NCBI RefSeq assembly: GCF_022965805.1
Contig: NC_133101.1
Span: 8,655,069 to 8,719,068, forward strand
Source: Primulina eburnea
Lineage: Eukaryota > Streptophyta > Magnoliopsida > Lamiales > Gesneriaceae
Length of the DNA stretch: 64,000 nt
Direction: 5' to 3'
Under the pieces are notes generated by a model that worked only from the letters and a program-made list of their open reading frames with translations, ran no database searches and was not told where the DNA came from. The position numbers and the translations under genes were made by a program. Numbering within the stretch: position 1 is the stretch's first letter; the number at the start of each line of letters is the position of its first letter. Positions 36,183 through 48,198 of the stretch are shown in pieces.

Positions 36183-37871
36183 CATGCAATTCTTCAGAAA
36201 TGGGGAGAAGAAATCGAGATTGAAGGGAAAGCTTCGTTCTTATTTTCTTAAATTGATTTGCGAGTGAACCGTCTATCCAAATTGAAATCCGCCTACAGTA
36301 CTGTGTTCCTATCAAAGCAGGCTTCATCTGGACGTAAGTTTTGTTACGTTTAGACAAGATTTGAATTTATGATATTGTCAGAATTGAATATGATTCAGAT
36401 ATGGTGTTTTTACTACCGTAGATATTGTAGAATCGAAGTCAGATTTAGAAACAGATTGTTTAGAGAATTGTTATGAATTTTAGAGTTGATTTGATTGAGA
36501 TTGCTATCAGAATTATGCTGTTATTCATTTTCAAGTGTACAGATACTGAAGTTATAGATTGTACTGAGATTTATTAGGAATTCTGGTAGCGTAATTGTGA
36601 TGTTAAGACTGACGGGGTTACAAGACTGTAGTGTTATGCCGTCTAAACATCAGTTGGTACAGATTGATCAGATTCAGTATTGGTTTCTGTTATCTCGTGA
36701 TATTGTTGATGTGATCAGATTTTGTACTGAATTGGGTATTGATCAGAACAGATTGTGTTTTGAGCTACACATTGATACAGTGTATTTGTTATTGTCGTTT
36801 CAGATCAGGGATGAACAAATTCGACTTCGTCTTCATCAGACGGGGACGACAAAGGTATAATTCATGTGATATTCGGGACGCATAACTCAAATTAGATTAA
36901 TTTGAGTTTCCCAATAAAATCACATACTAGATTATTGTTTATATTGTTATCTGATTATGCTTTGATTATAGAATCTGTATTCAAGCAGGTAAGATAATTG
37001 TGATATTCAGTTATGAATATGATTATGCTTTGTTTACAGATTGTTATGCATTGCAGTTAAGATAGGAAAGTCTTTGACAGGCATTGTCAAATATCTAGAC
37101 GTTTCGGTGTATCTCAGCATAGGAGTAGGTATTACTCTTATTGCCGCCGTTGATACAGCTCAGACCGAAGTCTAGGAATGAGACGTTCATTACCCCGATT
37201 GGAGGGTAGGTAGTGACGTCTTATTCACACCGGGATCCCTAGAGTTCTAGTCGAGTCAAGTCTAGACGTGATTTGATTAGGACTGCATGCTTATATGGAT
37301 GTGGTTCCTAGATCATAGGACCCATCATTATTGCTTCCAATTGTGCTAGCATGTTTTTATGATTTAGATTGGTTATATGCATGGTTGGTTGATTTGAAGT
37401 GCATGCTTGTTGTGTGATTAGATTTCATAGCTTATGAAATCTAATGTTTCGATTTTATTCATAACAGCATGTTTCATGAATTATTTTATGTATATACATG
37501 TTTACCATGTTTTATACTGGGATTTATTCTCACCGGAGTTATCCGGCTGTTGTCTTGTTTTGTATGTGTGCATGACAACAGGTGGGGCTGGATCAGTGTC
37601 GAGATGACGATGAGAGAAGACGAGTTAGCGTGGTGATTCCGGACTTACAGTAGACTTGGTTTTATTACTTGACGTTAGTAGTGGAACTTTAGATTAGATT
37701 ATTGTACTTTTAATACTGAAATGTATTTTATACAGATATGTGTAGTATTTAGATTCCATTACCTTCCGCTATTGTATATTAAAAAGAAAAATTTTTAGAC
37801 CCTGTTTTATCTTAATTGATAATTAAATCCCAACGATGATTAAAAAAATGATTAGCGTCCGGGTCCCCACA
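35756..37871 (+). repeat. 5' LTR of the young Gypsy-type element
   Basis: This LTR is 2116 bp. Near its start (about 35880-36055) lie three imperfect tandem units, each with a CGCCCGGGCGG or CGCCCTAGCG word followed by a CCGCCCGAGCG word, an unusual GC-rich island in an AT-rich window. A (TA)n run occupies 36104-36179. The 87-codon ORF at 36597-36860 occurs identically in the other LTR and has no recognisable domain. Confidence 0.93.
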
Positions 37872-38235
37872 ACAGGTGGTATCAGAGCGAAGATCCTTTA
37901 GAGATAGATCTTTAGATTGAGATAGTCAGAACTGATAGATCTGTTAGACTGACTTAGATTGAGATAGAAGAGAATGAGCGGGGTAGATGAATTTTCTTTC
38001 CTTGCATGTGTGTGCTAGCATGAGATTGATTTTAATGTTGACTGACATTGTGTGCTAGCATGAGACTATGTGTTACTGCTTAAAGATACATGTTTACCTG
38101 ATTATGTGAATTAGATTGGTATTATGTATCACTGAATACGAATCAGATCGGATTCATGACCAGCAGTAAGATGGTCAGGAAAAGATTTGAAACAGGTTTG
38201 TGGTATGGGATTACTGATGTTTTTGGTAATCAAAT

Positions 38236-39162
38236 ATAGCTCCCCGCAGAATTCCAGAAAAAGGCAGTACGTCATATGATCAGACAGATAGAACAGAATC
38301 TCAGATAGATGTGGCAGAAATTCAGATGGAAACACAGTTACAGAGGTTTCAGTCGTTTCAACCGCCAATTCTGAAAGAAACTGAGACGTCAGTAGATTGT
38401 GAGAAATGGCTAGAGGAGACAGAAATGTTATTTGAATTCCTGAATTTCACGGATGAGTGTAGAATTAGGCTTATTGAGAACCAGTTGCAAGAGACTGCTA
38501 GAAGATGGTGGTTACTCACCAAAGGAGCCTTAGAGCAGAGTCGTTCAGTGATTACGTGGAAGACCTTTAGATTTGAATTTTATCAAAGATTCTTCCCTAC
38601 CTCATATAGAGAGGACAGAAGTGCAGAATTTGCAAACCTGAGACAAGGCCAGATGAGTATTGAAGAGTACTTGGCACATTTCTTCACACTTCTACGTTTT
38701 GCTCCTCTTGTGGCTAGAAATGATGATGCTATTTCTAGTCAGTTCATTCAGGGATTGAATCCAGAAGTACGTACATTGGTGAATGTGAAGCAATCAAGTA
38801 GTTTTGCTGATACTTTGAATAGAGCCAAAAGAGCGGAAACGGTTCTGACAGGACAACAGGAAGTGTTGTATGATCTTCCAACTCCGAATCCACAGCAACT
38901 GCCTTCTAGAGTCGAGATTGGCAGCAGCAGTGATATAAAGAAAGAACCATTGAAAGCTCAAAAGAAACCGTTCAAGAAAGTAGGAAATGTTTCTTCTAGT
39001 TCCAGTGGTTCCAGCCCGAGCTATACAGGGGTATACTGTAGGATTTGCGGAGGGAGACATTCCTCAGAGCAATGCAAAGGAGTGCTTGGGAAGTGCAATA
39101 TCTGTAAGCAGACGGGACACTTTGCTAAAGTTTGTCCTCAGAAACATTTTCGAAGATCTTAA
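38236..39162 (+). CDS. Ty3/Gypsy gag with CCHC zinc knuckle
   Basis: The product would be the structural RNA-binding protein of the element. The frame is open from at least 38236 to the stop at 39160-39162. The first in-frame ATG is 38326, giving 278 residues; further upstream, in frame, an ATA codon at 38236-38238 is followed by APRRIPEKG, where plant gag proteins commonly start MAPRR, so the original start codon may have been lost. A retrotransposon gag domain is recognisable (WLEETEMLFEF, ARRWWLLTKG, FYQRFFPTSYRE, SIEEYLAHF). The zinc knuckle is CNICKQTGHFAKVC near the C-terminus, preceded by a Cys/His segment (CRICGGRHSSEQC). Confidence 0.85.
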   Translation: MAPRRIPEKGSTSYDQTDRTESQIDVAEIQMETQLQRFQSFQPPILKETETSVDCEKWLEETEMLFEFLNFTDECRIRLIENQLQETARRWWLLTKGALEQSRSVITWKTFRFEFYQRFFPTSYREDRSAEFANLRQGQMSIEEYLAHFFTLLRFAPLVARNDDAISSQFIQGLNPEVRTLVNVKQSSSFADTLNRAKRAETVLTGQQEVLYDLPTPNPQQLPSRVEIGSSSDIKKEPLKAQKKPFKKVGNVSSSSSGSSPSYTGVYCRICGGRHSSEQCKGVLGKCNICKQTGHFAKVCPQKHFRRS

Positions 39163-41525
39163 AGAGCACAGTCATTGGTGACAATGACAGAAAAACAGAC
39201 CCAGTAGTTACAACAGGTATCATTTTTTATGATTATATTGCATACGTATTGATATATACTAATGCATTCGTTATGAGTATCTGTGAATGAGTGGTATGGA
39301 GATATGCTGTATCTGTTGGGTCTGTGTATACTGTAGTATTGATTCCTTGGCTGTTGAGGAATATGTTGATATCAGCAATTTCTGTGACATATTATATACT
39401 CGGTTAGATGAGGATGGGACTGGATTAGATATGATGTACTGGTGTTATATGATTTCGATCTCAGTATGGATATGTACTGCTAAACAAGTACAGAAATATT
39501 GTAGCATGTGTTCTGGAAATAGTTGATAAATGAGGATTCTAGATCTAGAATTCCTTAGATCATTGTACTGTTCTTGACTCGATTAGTACAGAAAGGAATA
39601 GATAGTATCCTTAGGTATTCAGTAGATCCACTGAAATCGAGTCTAGCAGTAACACATGGGCTAGTAATCTAATAGTGGACTGGTGTTGGCCTAGATAGGA
39701 TGTCAGATGTGTTTTATATCAGAATGAACAGGAAGAAGTGACAGATTAAAGTATGGGCTAAGGAATCCAGTTGATTGTGTATTTCTCTGGAAGACATTTT
39801 AGTTGGTTTCTAAATTGACAGATTATGTGTGCAGGGGTATTTTGAAGAATTATACTTGTTATATCTATGATTCCGGGATATATCCATAGCATTTGATTGT
39901 TTATATTGAATATTTGAAGACTGGGTTAAATATTCCGAGAACTGTGATTATTGTATACAGCAATGGGTCAGGTATGGATCCGACTGCAGTTATTGATACA
40001 GGTTTATATTCAGACTATGTGGTATCAGGAATGTCAGAATTAGCAAAATGTCAGATATGTCAGAACTTCCTTATCTGATTTGGACAGATTATCTTATTCT
40101 GATTATCTTTTTCTTGTATTACTTTACATCTGCTGAGTATTGTTATGATTCTAAATCAGTATTTGAGACATCTTATATTGGTTGGGAGTATATTCTATTT
40201 GCAGATGAAATATAGCAGTTGATCTGGACAGTATGAAGATTGGTCAGCCAGCCAGAATCTATTATGTTATGAGTTTTCTTAAACTCACTAGATCAGCATA
40301 GGACATTTCTATTCTGAGTTTGAGTTGATGTTATTGTAAGTATTATTCAGTGTGTGATACTATGCAGTTCCAATTGTATCAGAGTTGTTGTGGAAAATAC
40401 TGTAGTTCCGAACGGTGATCAGAATTTTCAGACCTGTATTTTGTTGATCAGATCAATATAACATCTGTATGAGTTTGCGTTTTCTATGGGTTTGGTTATT
40501 GTGTGATAGCAGAATGTTATCAGAATTGTTTACAGCTTTTGGTATTGATAGTCAGAGCCGAATACCAGGTAGGTGTTTCTTCGTTCTTTTATGTTATTAA
40601 CTGATCTTGTACAGCATTAGTTCGAATCTGAAGTCACAGGTAGTGTCAGAACTGCACTGGGGTGGATTCAGGTTTCATTCAGCTATTTCAGAATGTAAGA
40701 TATTCGAACAGATAATGTGGCATAGATAGATGAGATCAGTTGGGACAGCAATTTATGTTGTAAGATTGGTAGAAATGGTACTGATATGTTTGAATTGAGA
40801 ACAAAAGAAGCCAGAAAGATATGAATCAGAAGATGATTACCGATTTAGTATATTTCTGAATAAGAAAATGTGAGTATGGCTTTCGGGATAAAAGTACCGT
40901 CAATTCTACAGCCTATGATATGATATGATTATGATTGACAGAATATTCAATCTATATCTATCAGTTTGTACCAGATTACGTACAAACAGAACCAGATGAC
41001 ATAGATCAATGTCAAAGGAATTGTCAGATTTACTAGAATGCTGCATTAGATGATATCAGATTGTGATTGGGATGGAGCGGTACTTGTGACGGAAATATCA
41101 TGAGTTCTCCCTCGCAGAGTTGTTACAGATTGACAGGTAGTCAGCGTGTAGTAACCAGATATTGGCGGATATGGGTAGAACTTTAGTACTAGATGTTAGT
41201 ACTAGCTGTTATGAATGGTTGTCAGGGTATGACTTACGGTATGACCATAACTATCCAGCTAGATTAGAATGAATAGATGTAAGAAACCAATGTCGGATGA
41301 TGACGATTGGTAGTGGGAGCCGAAGATGGAATAGCAACTACAGGTGGTATTGCTTTGTTATAAATTGCAATTGGCGTATACAGGTGTTATATAGCCAGTA
41401 ATATGGGATTGATTCGGCTAGTGAAATGAGTTTGGATGTTAAACTCTGTCATATATTTCTTCTGACAGATTTGGTTTGATGATTGGTGAGTTCGAGGACG
41501 AACTCAGATCTAAGAGGGGGAGAAA
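39163..41525 (+). other. Decayed internal region of the Gypsy-type element
   Basis: No intact ORF is seen. At about 39240-39290 a translated YVLIYTNAFVMSI resembles the aspartic protease signature of plant Gypsy pol (xxLIDTGASHTFIS) with the catalytic D-T-G changed to Y-T-N; this is a suggestive but weak match. Further on, no RT, RNase H or integrase motifs are visible. The last 60 bases hold the TTCGAGGACGAA motif and the purine tract. Confidence 0.6.
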
Positions 41526-43588
41526 TGTAATGCCCGAGAATTTAATTAACGTAATCTGAGATGATTTGTTGATTATGACTTGATGTAATTATAGCCGGGC
41601 CAGTTCGAGATCAAATTGGAAAAAAATTATGAGGGACACAAGATTTGGGCCGAATGTCATTCGCCCGGGCGGGAGTTTATGACCGCCCGAGCGAGAGGGT
41701 TTCATGGTAGAAAGCCGAGAGTCCTTCGCCCGGGCGGCACTTTTGTCCGCCCGAGCGCGCATGTAGAATTTTGAGGGCCGAGAGTGCTTCGCCCTAGCGA
41801 GCAAGTTGGTCCGCCCGAGCGAGAGACGTGTTGCACAAAGATTGTGCCATTTGCTTTGCATGCACGGAATGGATGTATATATATATATATATATATTGGC
41901 ATGCAATTCTTCAGAAATGGGGAGAAGAAATCGAGATTGAAGGGAAAGCTTCGTTCTTATTTTCTTAAATTGATTTGCGAGTGAACCGTCTATCCAAATT
42001 GAAATCCGCCTACAGTACTGTGTTCCTATCAAAGCAGGCTTCATCTGGACGTAAGTTTTGTTACGTTTAGACAAGATTTGAATTTATGATATTGTCAGAA
42101 TTGAATATGATTCAGATATGGTGTTTTTACTACCGTAGATATTGTAGAATCGAAGTCAGATTTAGAAACAGATTGTTTAGAGAATTGTTATGAATTTTAG
42201 AGTTGATTTGATTGAGATTGCTATCAGAATTATGCTGTTATTCATTTTCAAGTGTACAGATACTGAAGTTATAGATTGTACTGAGATTTATTAGGAATTC
42301 TGGTAGCGTAATTGTGATGTTAAGACTGACGGGGTTACAAGACTGTAGTGTTATGCCGTCTAAACATCAGTTGGTACAGATTGATCAGATTCAGTATTGG
42401 TTTCTGTTATCTCGTGATATTGTTGATGTGATCAGATTTTGTACTGAATTGGGTATTGATCAGAACAGATTGTGTTTTGAGCTACACATTGATACAGTGT
42501 ATTTGTTATTGTCGTTTCAGATCAGGGATGAACAAATTCGACTTCGTCTTCATCAGACGGGGACGACAAAGGTATAATTCATGTGATATTCGGGACGCAT
42601 AACTCAAATTAGATTAATTTGAGTTTCCCAATAAAATCACATACTAGATTATTGTTTATATTGTTATCTGATTATGCTTTGATTATAGAATCTGTATTCA
42701 AGCAGGTAAGATAATTGTGATATTCAGTTATGAATATGATTATGCTTTGTTTACAGATTGTTATGCATTGCAGTTAAGATAGGAAAGTCTTTGACAGGCA
42801 TTGTCAAATATCTAGACGTTTCGGTGTATCTCAGCATAGGAGTAGGTATTACTCTTATTGCCGCCGTTGATACAGCTCAGACCGAAGTCTAGGAATGAGA
42901 CGTTCATTACCCCGATTGGAGGGTAGGTAGTGACGTCTTATTCACACCGGGATCCCTAGAGTTCTAGTCGAGTCAAGTCTAGACGTGATTTGATTAGGAC
43001 TGCATGCTTATATGGATGTGGTTCCTAGATCATAGGACCCATCATTATTGCTTCCAATTGTGCTAGCATGTTTTTATGATTTAGATTGGTTATATGCATG
43101 GTTGGTTGATTTGAAGTGCATGCTTGTTGTGTGATTAGATTTCATAGCTTATGAAATCTAATGTTTCGATTTTATTCATAACAGCATGTTTCATGAATTA
43201 TTTTATGTATATACATGTTTACCATGTTTTATACTGGGATTTATTCTCACCGGAGTTATCCGGCTGTTGTCTTGTTTTGTATGTGTGCATGACAACAGGT
43301 GGGGCTGGATCAGTGTCGAGATGACGATGAGAGAAGACGAGTTAGCGTGGTGATTCCGGACTTACAGTAGACTTGGTTTTATTACTTGACGTTAGTAGTG
43401 GAACTTTAGATTAGATTATTGTACTTTTAATACTGAAATGTATTTTATACAGATATGTGTAGTATTTAGATTCCATTACCTTCCGCTATTGTATATTAAA
43501 AAGAAAAATTTTTAGACCCTGTTTTATCTTAATTGATAATTAAATCCCAACGATGATTAAGAAAATGATTAGCGTCCGGGTCCCCACA
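41526..43588 (+). repeat. 3' LTR of the young Gypsy-type element
   Basis: This LTR is 2063 bp. It differs from the 5' LTR by a much shorter TA run (41876-41896, about 20 bp instead of 76), one T-run indel near 41743 and a couple of substitutions (one beside the TA run, one in the poly-A run near 43561). Confidence 0.93.
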
Positions 43589-43599
43589 CAAATAATGTG

Positions 43600-43926
43600 C
43601 TAGCTCAAGGAGGAGGATTGTCCAAGCCCATATATACAACTCTCAGGTTATTTAACCAACCGATGTGGGACAATTAACACACCCTTCTCACGTCCAGGAA
43701 TGAACATCTGGAGCGTGGAGTTTACAAATGGCCCAATTATGGGCAGAACGAGTGGCCTAATTATAGGCAATCCAACACATAACGATGGAACCCGAGCTCT
43801 TATACCATGTTAAATTGGAACTTGGACCTAACTCAACCCCAAAAGCTAGCTCAATGGGGGAGGATTGTCCAATCACATATATGCAACTCCCAGGTTATTT
43901 ATCCAACCGATGTGGGACAATTAACA
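43600..43926 (-). mobile_element. TRIM copy, minus orientation, truncated at one end
   Basis: This is an inverted copy of the TRIM family of 4310-4772. A partial LTR is at 43600-43678, then interior, then the minus-strand primer binding site (TGGTATAAGAGC, about 43796-43807), then the second LTR at 43808-43926. The outer end next to the Gypsy LTR lacks about 40 bp. Confidence 0.8.
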
Positions 43927-43932
43927 CACCCC

Positions 43933-44199
43933 TTCAAGTTCCAATCTTAACATGGTATCAGAGCCCGGGTTCCACCGTTATGTGTTAGACTGCCGATAAT
44001 TAGGCCACCCGTTCTGCCCATAATTGGGTCATTTGTAAACTCCACGCTCCAGATGTTCATTCCTAGGCGTGAGAGGGGTGTGTTAATTGTCCTACATCGG
44101 TAGGATAAATAACCTGGAAGTTGTATATATGGTCTTAGACAATCATCCCCTCTTGAGCTAATTTTTGGGATTGAGTTAGGTCCAAGTCCAATCTTAACA
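43933..44199 (+). mobile_element. TRIM copy, plus orientation, partial left LTR
   Basis: Only the last about 18 bp of the left LTR remain (to 43952). They are followed by the primer binding site TGGTATCAGAGCC (43953-43965), the interior, a GAGAGGGGTG purine tract and a full right LTR at 44081-44199. It is head-to-head with the minus copy at 43600-43926, with only a few bases between. Confidence 0.85.
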
Positions 44200-45138
44200 C
44201 ATATATGTTTGTAGGTTAATTTGACGCTATTTTTACTCTCGTGCTAAACGCAACGATCGCAAATACTCAGCCGTTGGATTTGTCGGAAGAATGCCTTTTG
44301 CCAACACGAATTTTCCAATGTTTGTGTGTGTATATACTGTGGGTTTGGTCAATTATATATATATATATACGTATTTTTATTGTTTTGTTTTTGGAGTAAG
44401 AACACAAAATATGTACTTGAACATGAATACAAATCATATAGCTTGTCAATGATGTGATTGGCCCACAAATTTATAATTTTATGAAAGCTGGATGTTCCTA
44501 AAAAAACAAAATAATAATGAGTACAAATTTAAAAAGTTGCGTCCTTATATATTAATAAATGTTGAGTGCTCGTTAAAAATCGACTTCACGTTCTTGTTTG
44601 TGCATATATATATGCGTGAAGAAAAAGACATAACTTATGACATATGAGTTACATTTGTGAGTTTTATTTACATTTGTTCTGTGGGCTTTACTCCATTATA
44701 TATTGATATACATTGAAACATCTTCTACAATTTTGGCTTCTTCATTTACTATTGATTTTTATTGGGGAAATTAAATTTTTGATCACGTATGTTTGTTTTT
44801 TGTGATTTTGGTAATTTATGTTGTCAATTTCATTTTTAGTCTATGTATGTATAATTTTTTTTTGGAATTTTTTGTATTTTTCTACGTGGCACAAACATAT
44901 ATAGTATTATATCAATATTACCGATGGGAAATGAAAAAAAAATTTAAAAATTGGAAGATGCAAGACCGATACTGTAATATGATAAGATAGATTATCAGAA
45001 TTATAAAAAAAACAAACATAAATATAAAAATAAATACTCATTTTTACGAGTATTATTGTCGTATGAGCAATCATTCCTTGTAATTTATCATATTACATAG
45101 TGCTATTATGTTTTTTTTTCTTCAAAATTTATTTTTTG
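44200..45138. other. AT-rich intergenic DNA
   Basis: Nothing recognisable is seen. The short ORFs at 44267-44449 and 44793-44990 are AT-driven. Confidence 0.45.
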
Positions 45139-45380
<242 letters not shown>

Positions 45381-45971
45381 CAATGATATGAACATTCAAC
45401 ATAGAGTGTAAATCATTAATATATATTATGTAAGTAGTTCTATGTTAACTTAGCCTAGTGTCTTGTTTATTGATTTAATGTTAATGTATATGCATGTTAT
45501 ATTTTTCGGCTATGTATTTTAAAATTTTTCGTTTCAATTTTCATTATGAAAAATAATTTAATAAAAATCAGAGAATATGATTTTTTTTAATCTGAAGATT
45601 CTGGATATGGAAAATCAACTCGGAGTGAAAATGAAAGAAAAAGATGCAATATTTATCACATAGTGCATTCATTGTCCATTAGTATGGTGGGATTTTTAAG
45701 TTAAACGTGGATTTGAGGCATGGGAATTACAACTTTTTTGGAAAATAAGAAGTAAAATTATCGACAACTTATAGCGCATCTGACACTGAGATGAACACTG
45801 AGTTTTTAAGTTTAGAATAAAGTTTCGAGTTAAGACCGTAACAAGCGCTCTCGTCATACTAAAAAAAAGTAGATTGAGATTTTGCGGCACAATGATCTGT
45901 TTACCAAAATCATCATTTTATTGTTTTGAGGATTGACGATTGCTGTGTGCCCTCATTACAAGGGAATGTGA
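45381..45971. other. AT-rich intergenic DNA
   Basis: There is no recognisable gene or repeat. The minus ORF at 45696-45890 is not supported by any similarity I can see. Confidence 0.4.
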
Positions 45972-46322
45972 GAGATGAGTAGGGGTGTCAATCGGGTGGG
46001 TTGGGTCGGGTTGCGAGTCAACCCGCGAGTTTTTTTTTTTTTTTTTTTCAACCCGAACTTAACCCGAACCCGAAGCAACCCAAAAACCCCCAACCCGAAC
46101 ACGAACCCGTCTAACCCAACTCAACCCGTCTAACCCGATTTTTTTTTATTTTTTTTAAAAAAATTAATGAAAAAAAATCGAAAAAATAAAAAATAATAAT
46201 AAATATAGAAAAAAATATAATCGTTTAGCTGCCTATATAGCGACGGTTTTTATTTAAACCGTCGCAATTGAAACCGTCGCCGATTTATATGAGCGACGGT
46301 TTTAGCAAACAGTCGCTAATAG

Positions 46323-46343
46323 TTTAGGGTTTAGGGTTTAGGG
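46323..46343 (+). repeat. Three tandem TTTAGGG units (telomere-type repeat)
   Basis: TTTAGGG occurs three times in a row and is followed by TTCGGGG. This is the Arabidopsis-type plant telomere unit, here inside the hAT/CACTA composite. The number of units is too low to claim a former telomere. Confidence 0.7.
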
Positions 46344-46463
46344 TTCGGGGTTTTAGCAAACTGTCTATAAATTGTCGCGTTTAGAGTCGTTTTTAACATT
46401 TGCACTTAGTCATCCTGAGTGTTTATTAAATTGATATATCCGTTATCCTTACAATCAAAAAAA

Positions 46464-46796
46464 ATGTCAGAACAAACCATATTTAGACGAAATTACAAAC
46501 AATTTGTGGTTCCTAATAAAAAGTACAAAATTGTTGATGTCAATCGAAAAAAGAGTCTTGAATACTACGAACCATTTGTATTTCCTACGCAAGTCTCGCA
46601 AGTTGTGTATTTGACTTATCCAACAACAAAGAGAACAGAATCAGATTGGATGCATGTGAGTACTCTACGTAGGCGAGCTTATGTCACTGATGTTGAGCCA
46701 AATACTGAGCATAATCAAATTGATGCGAACGATGCATTTCAAAATCATGGAGCTATACGTTCACACACATCAAAATGTAGATGGATCTTTCGTTGA
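46464..46796 (+). pseudogene. Probable CACTA transposase C-terminal (DUF4216-like) fragment
   Basis: The frame 46419-46796, starting at the ATG at 46464, gives 110 residues. The segment YEPFVFPTQVSQVVYLTYP followed by SDWMHVST resembles the DUF4216 region found at the C-terminus of plant CACTA (En/Spm) TNP2-type transposases (PFVLASQAxQVxYxxYP..W..V). The full transposase is absent. The call rests on this motif only, so the ORF could be another captured sequence. Confidence 0.45.
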
Positions 46797-47521
46797 CACG
46801 CGATCCCGCCTGCTCCACGTAAGTTTATTAAATTTCGTTATTTTCATCAACGCTACATTAAAAAATTCAATTTGATTCATTTTAAATCAACATCACAGGA
46901 GGAGATGGAGCGTTACATGGCTGATTCATTTTGTATGAAACACTTGTATTATTATTTACAGATTAATAATATGATTACATTTCTCAAATTTTGTTAATTT
47001 TTTTTGGATTATACAGCACAATATATTTGTATTTCAGATTTAAATAATTATAACATTTAAAAAAAAATATTTGCGACAGTTTTTGTTGAAACCGTCGCAA
47101 AATTAGCGACATTTTATACAAACCGTCGCTAAGTAGCGACAGGTATTAACAAAAACGTCGCCGATCTAGAGATCGGCGACGGTTTTGTTAATACCCGTCG
47201 CTATTAGCGACGGTTGTATTCAAAATCCGTCGCTATTATACTCTGGGTCTAGAAAATAGTTATATAAATTGTAAAATTTTTTTAAAAAAAACATGATGGG
47301 TTGGGTGGGTCGGGTGGGTCGGGTCATTGGGTGACCTGATATTTTTTCAGGTCAACCCGGGGCAACCCGAACCCACCCGAGGAATTTTTTTTTTCGGGTT
47401 TGCATTCGGGTCGACCCGTTTCGACCCGAACCCGAAAACCCCCAACCCAAACCCGATATTTTCGTGTCGTCCCGTGTCGGGTTAACGTGTCGGGTTCATT
47501 TTTGACACCCCTAGAGATGAG

Positions 47522-47929
47522 GAAATGAATGTTTTAAAGTCGAATCGAATTAATAGGAACTACATAATTATGTGATAATGACATTTAATATAACGAAATT
47601 AGGGGTTTGCAGTGAAATTGGGAATGAAGGGTTTGAATTGTTGACAATGTCAACGTTGTAAACATTGCAAGATTTTGAAAATCGCCATTGAGAATATTTC
47701 CACTGTGAGAAGACAATGAAATTCTTGTTTTTTATTATAGGACAACATAAAGTTGGATTCTAAATTCTTCAAAATTAATTAATAACTATATGAATTAAAG
47801 TTATCAAACTAACATCAATGAATCAAGTTTCAAACGATATATCTAGTTTGAGATTAATTGTACTAATCTCCTCTCTCAACTCAAAAAAAAAAAATTCTAA
47901 TAATCAAAACTCCACAAAAATTTAATGAA
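47522..47929. other. AT-rich intergenic DNA
   Basis: This is the spacer between the hAT element and the Copia LTR; nothing recognisable is seen. Confidence 0.45.
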
Positions 47930-48198
47930 TGTTGAAAAATAATATTTAAAATGTGTGTATTGAATATTTGAATGTTGAAAATAAGAGTTGTAAATATTGA
48001 AAATTAGTGTGTGATGATGTAGGTAATGATGTATTTTATTTTTGGATTATTTGTAAAGATTTTCTATAAATAGATCTCTCATTTGTGAAGAAAATCACAA
48101 TTGAATAGAGAGAAAAATATTATAAAGTGTGTAGTTTGGTAAATTTTAAGAGTTTGAGATTTTTACTTTTTACTATAAATTTTTACTTTTTCACAACA
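47930..48198 (+). repeat. Copia 5' LTR
   Basis: It is 269 bp, from TGTTGAAAAA to TTCACAACA, and very similar to the solo LTR at 57011-57293. It contains a TATAAATAG promoter-like word at about 48064. Confidence 0.88.

Larger units (their letters stand above)
35756..43588 (+). mobile_element. Young non-autonomous Ty3/Gypsy-type LTR element, gag only
   Basis: This is a 7.8-kb element. LTRs 35756-37871 and 41526-43588 (TGTAATGCCC..CCCCACA) are almost identical by eye except for (TA)n length. A perfect 5-bp target duplication CAAAT flanks it (35751-35755 and 43589-43593). A TGGTATCAGAGC primer binding site lies at about 37878-37889, and an AAGAGGGGGAGAAA purine tract directly precedes the 3' LTR. 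The interior contains one gag frame and then about 2.4 kb in which no protease, RT, RNase H or integrase can be read. It therefore needs enzymes from a relative, as described for TR-GAG or LARD-type plant elements. The TTCGAGGACGAA motif before the purine tract is common in plant Ty3/Gypsy chromoviruses. Confidence 0.93.
45980..47513. mobile_element. hAT-type non-autonomous transposon with nested CACTA-like core
   Basis: The terminal inverted repeats are TAGGGGTGTCA at 45980-45990 and TGACACCCCTA at 47503-47513. A perfect 8-bp target duplication GAGATGAG flanks it (45972-45979 and 47514-47521), as hAT elements make. Subterminal regions are packed with GGGTCGGGT/ACCCGAACC words (about 46000-46140 and 47295-47480). 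The core (about 46215-47250) is bracketed by GCGACGGTTT/AACCGTCGC motif clusters in alternating orientation and holds an ORF with a CACTA-transposase-like segment, so it looks like a second element or captured DNA. Confidence 0.88.

Noticed and set aside
35907..36357. ORFs with long Ile-Tyr repeats
   Set aside because: They are translations of the (TA)n microsatellite in the Gypsy-type LTR, seen in several frames and in both LTRs.
36597..36860. 87-codon ORF conserved identically at 42314-42577
   Set aside because: The identity only reflects the two LTRs of one young element; no domain is recognisable.
46323..46343. Interstitial telomere from an ancient chromosome fusion
   Set aside because: Only three TTTAGGG units, located inside a transposon.
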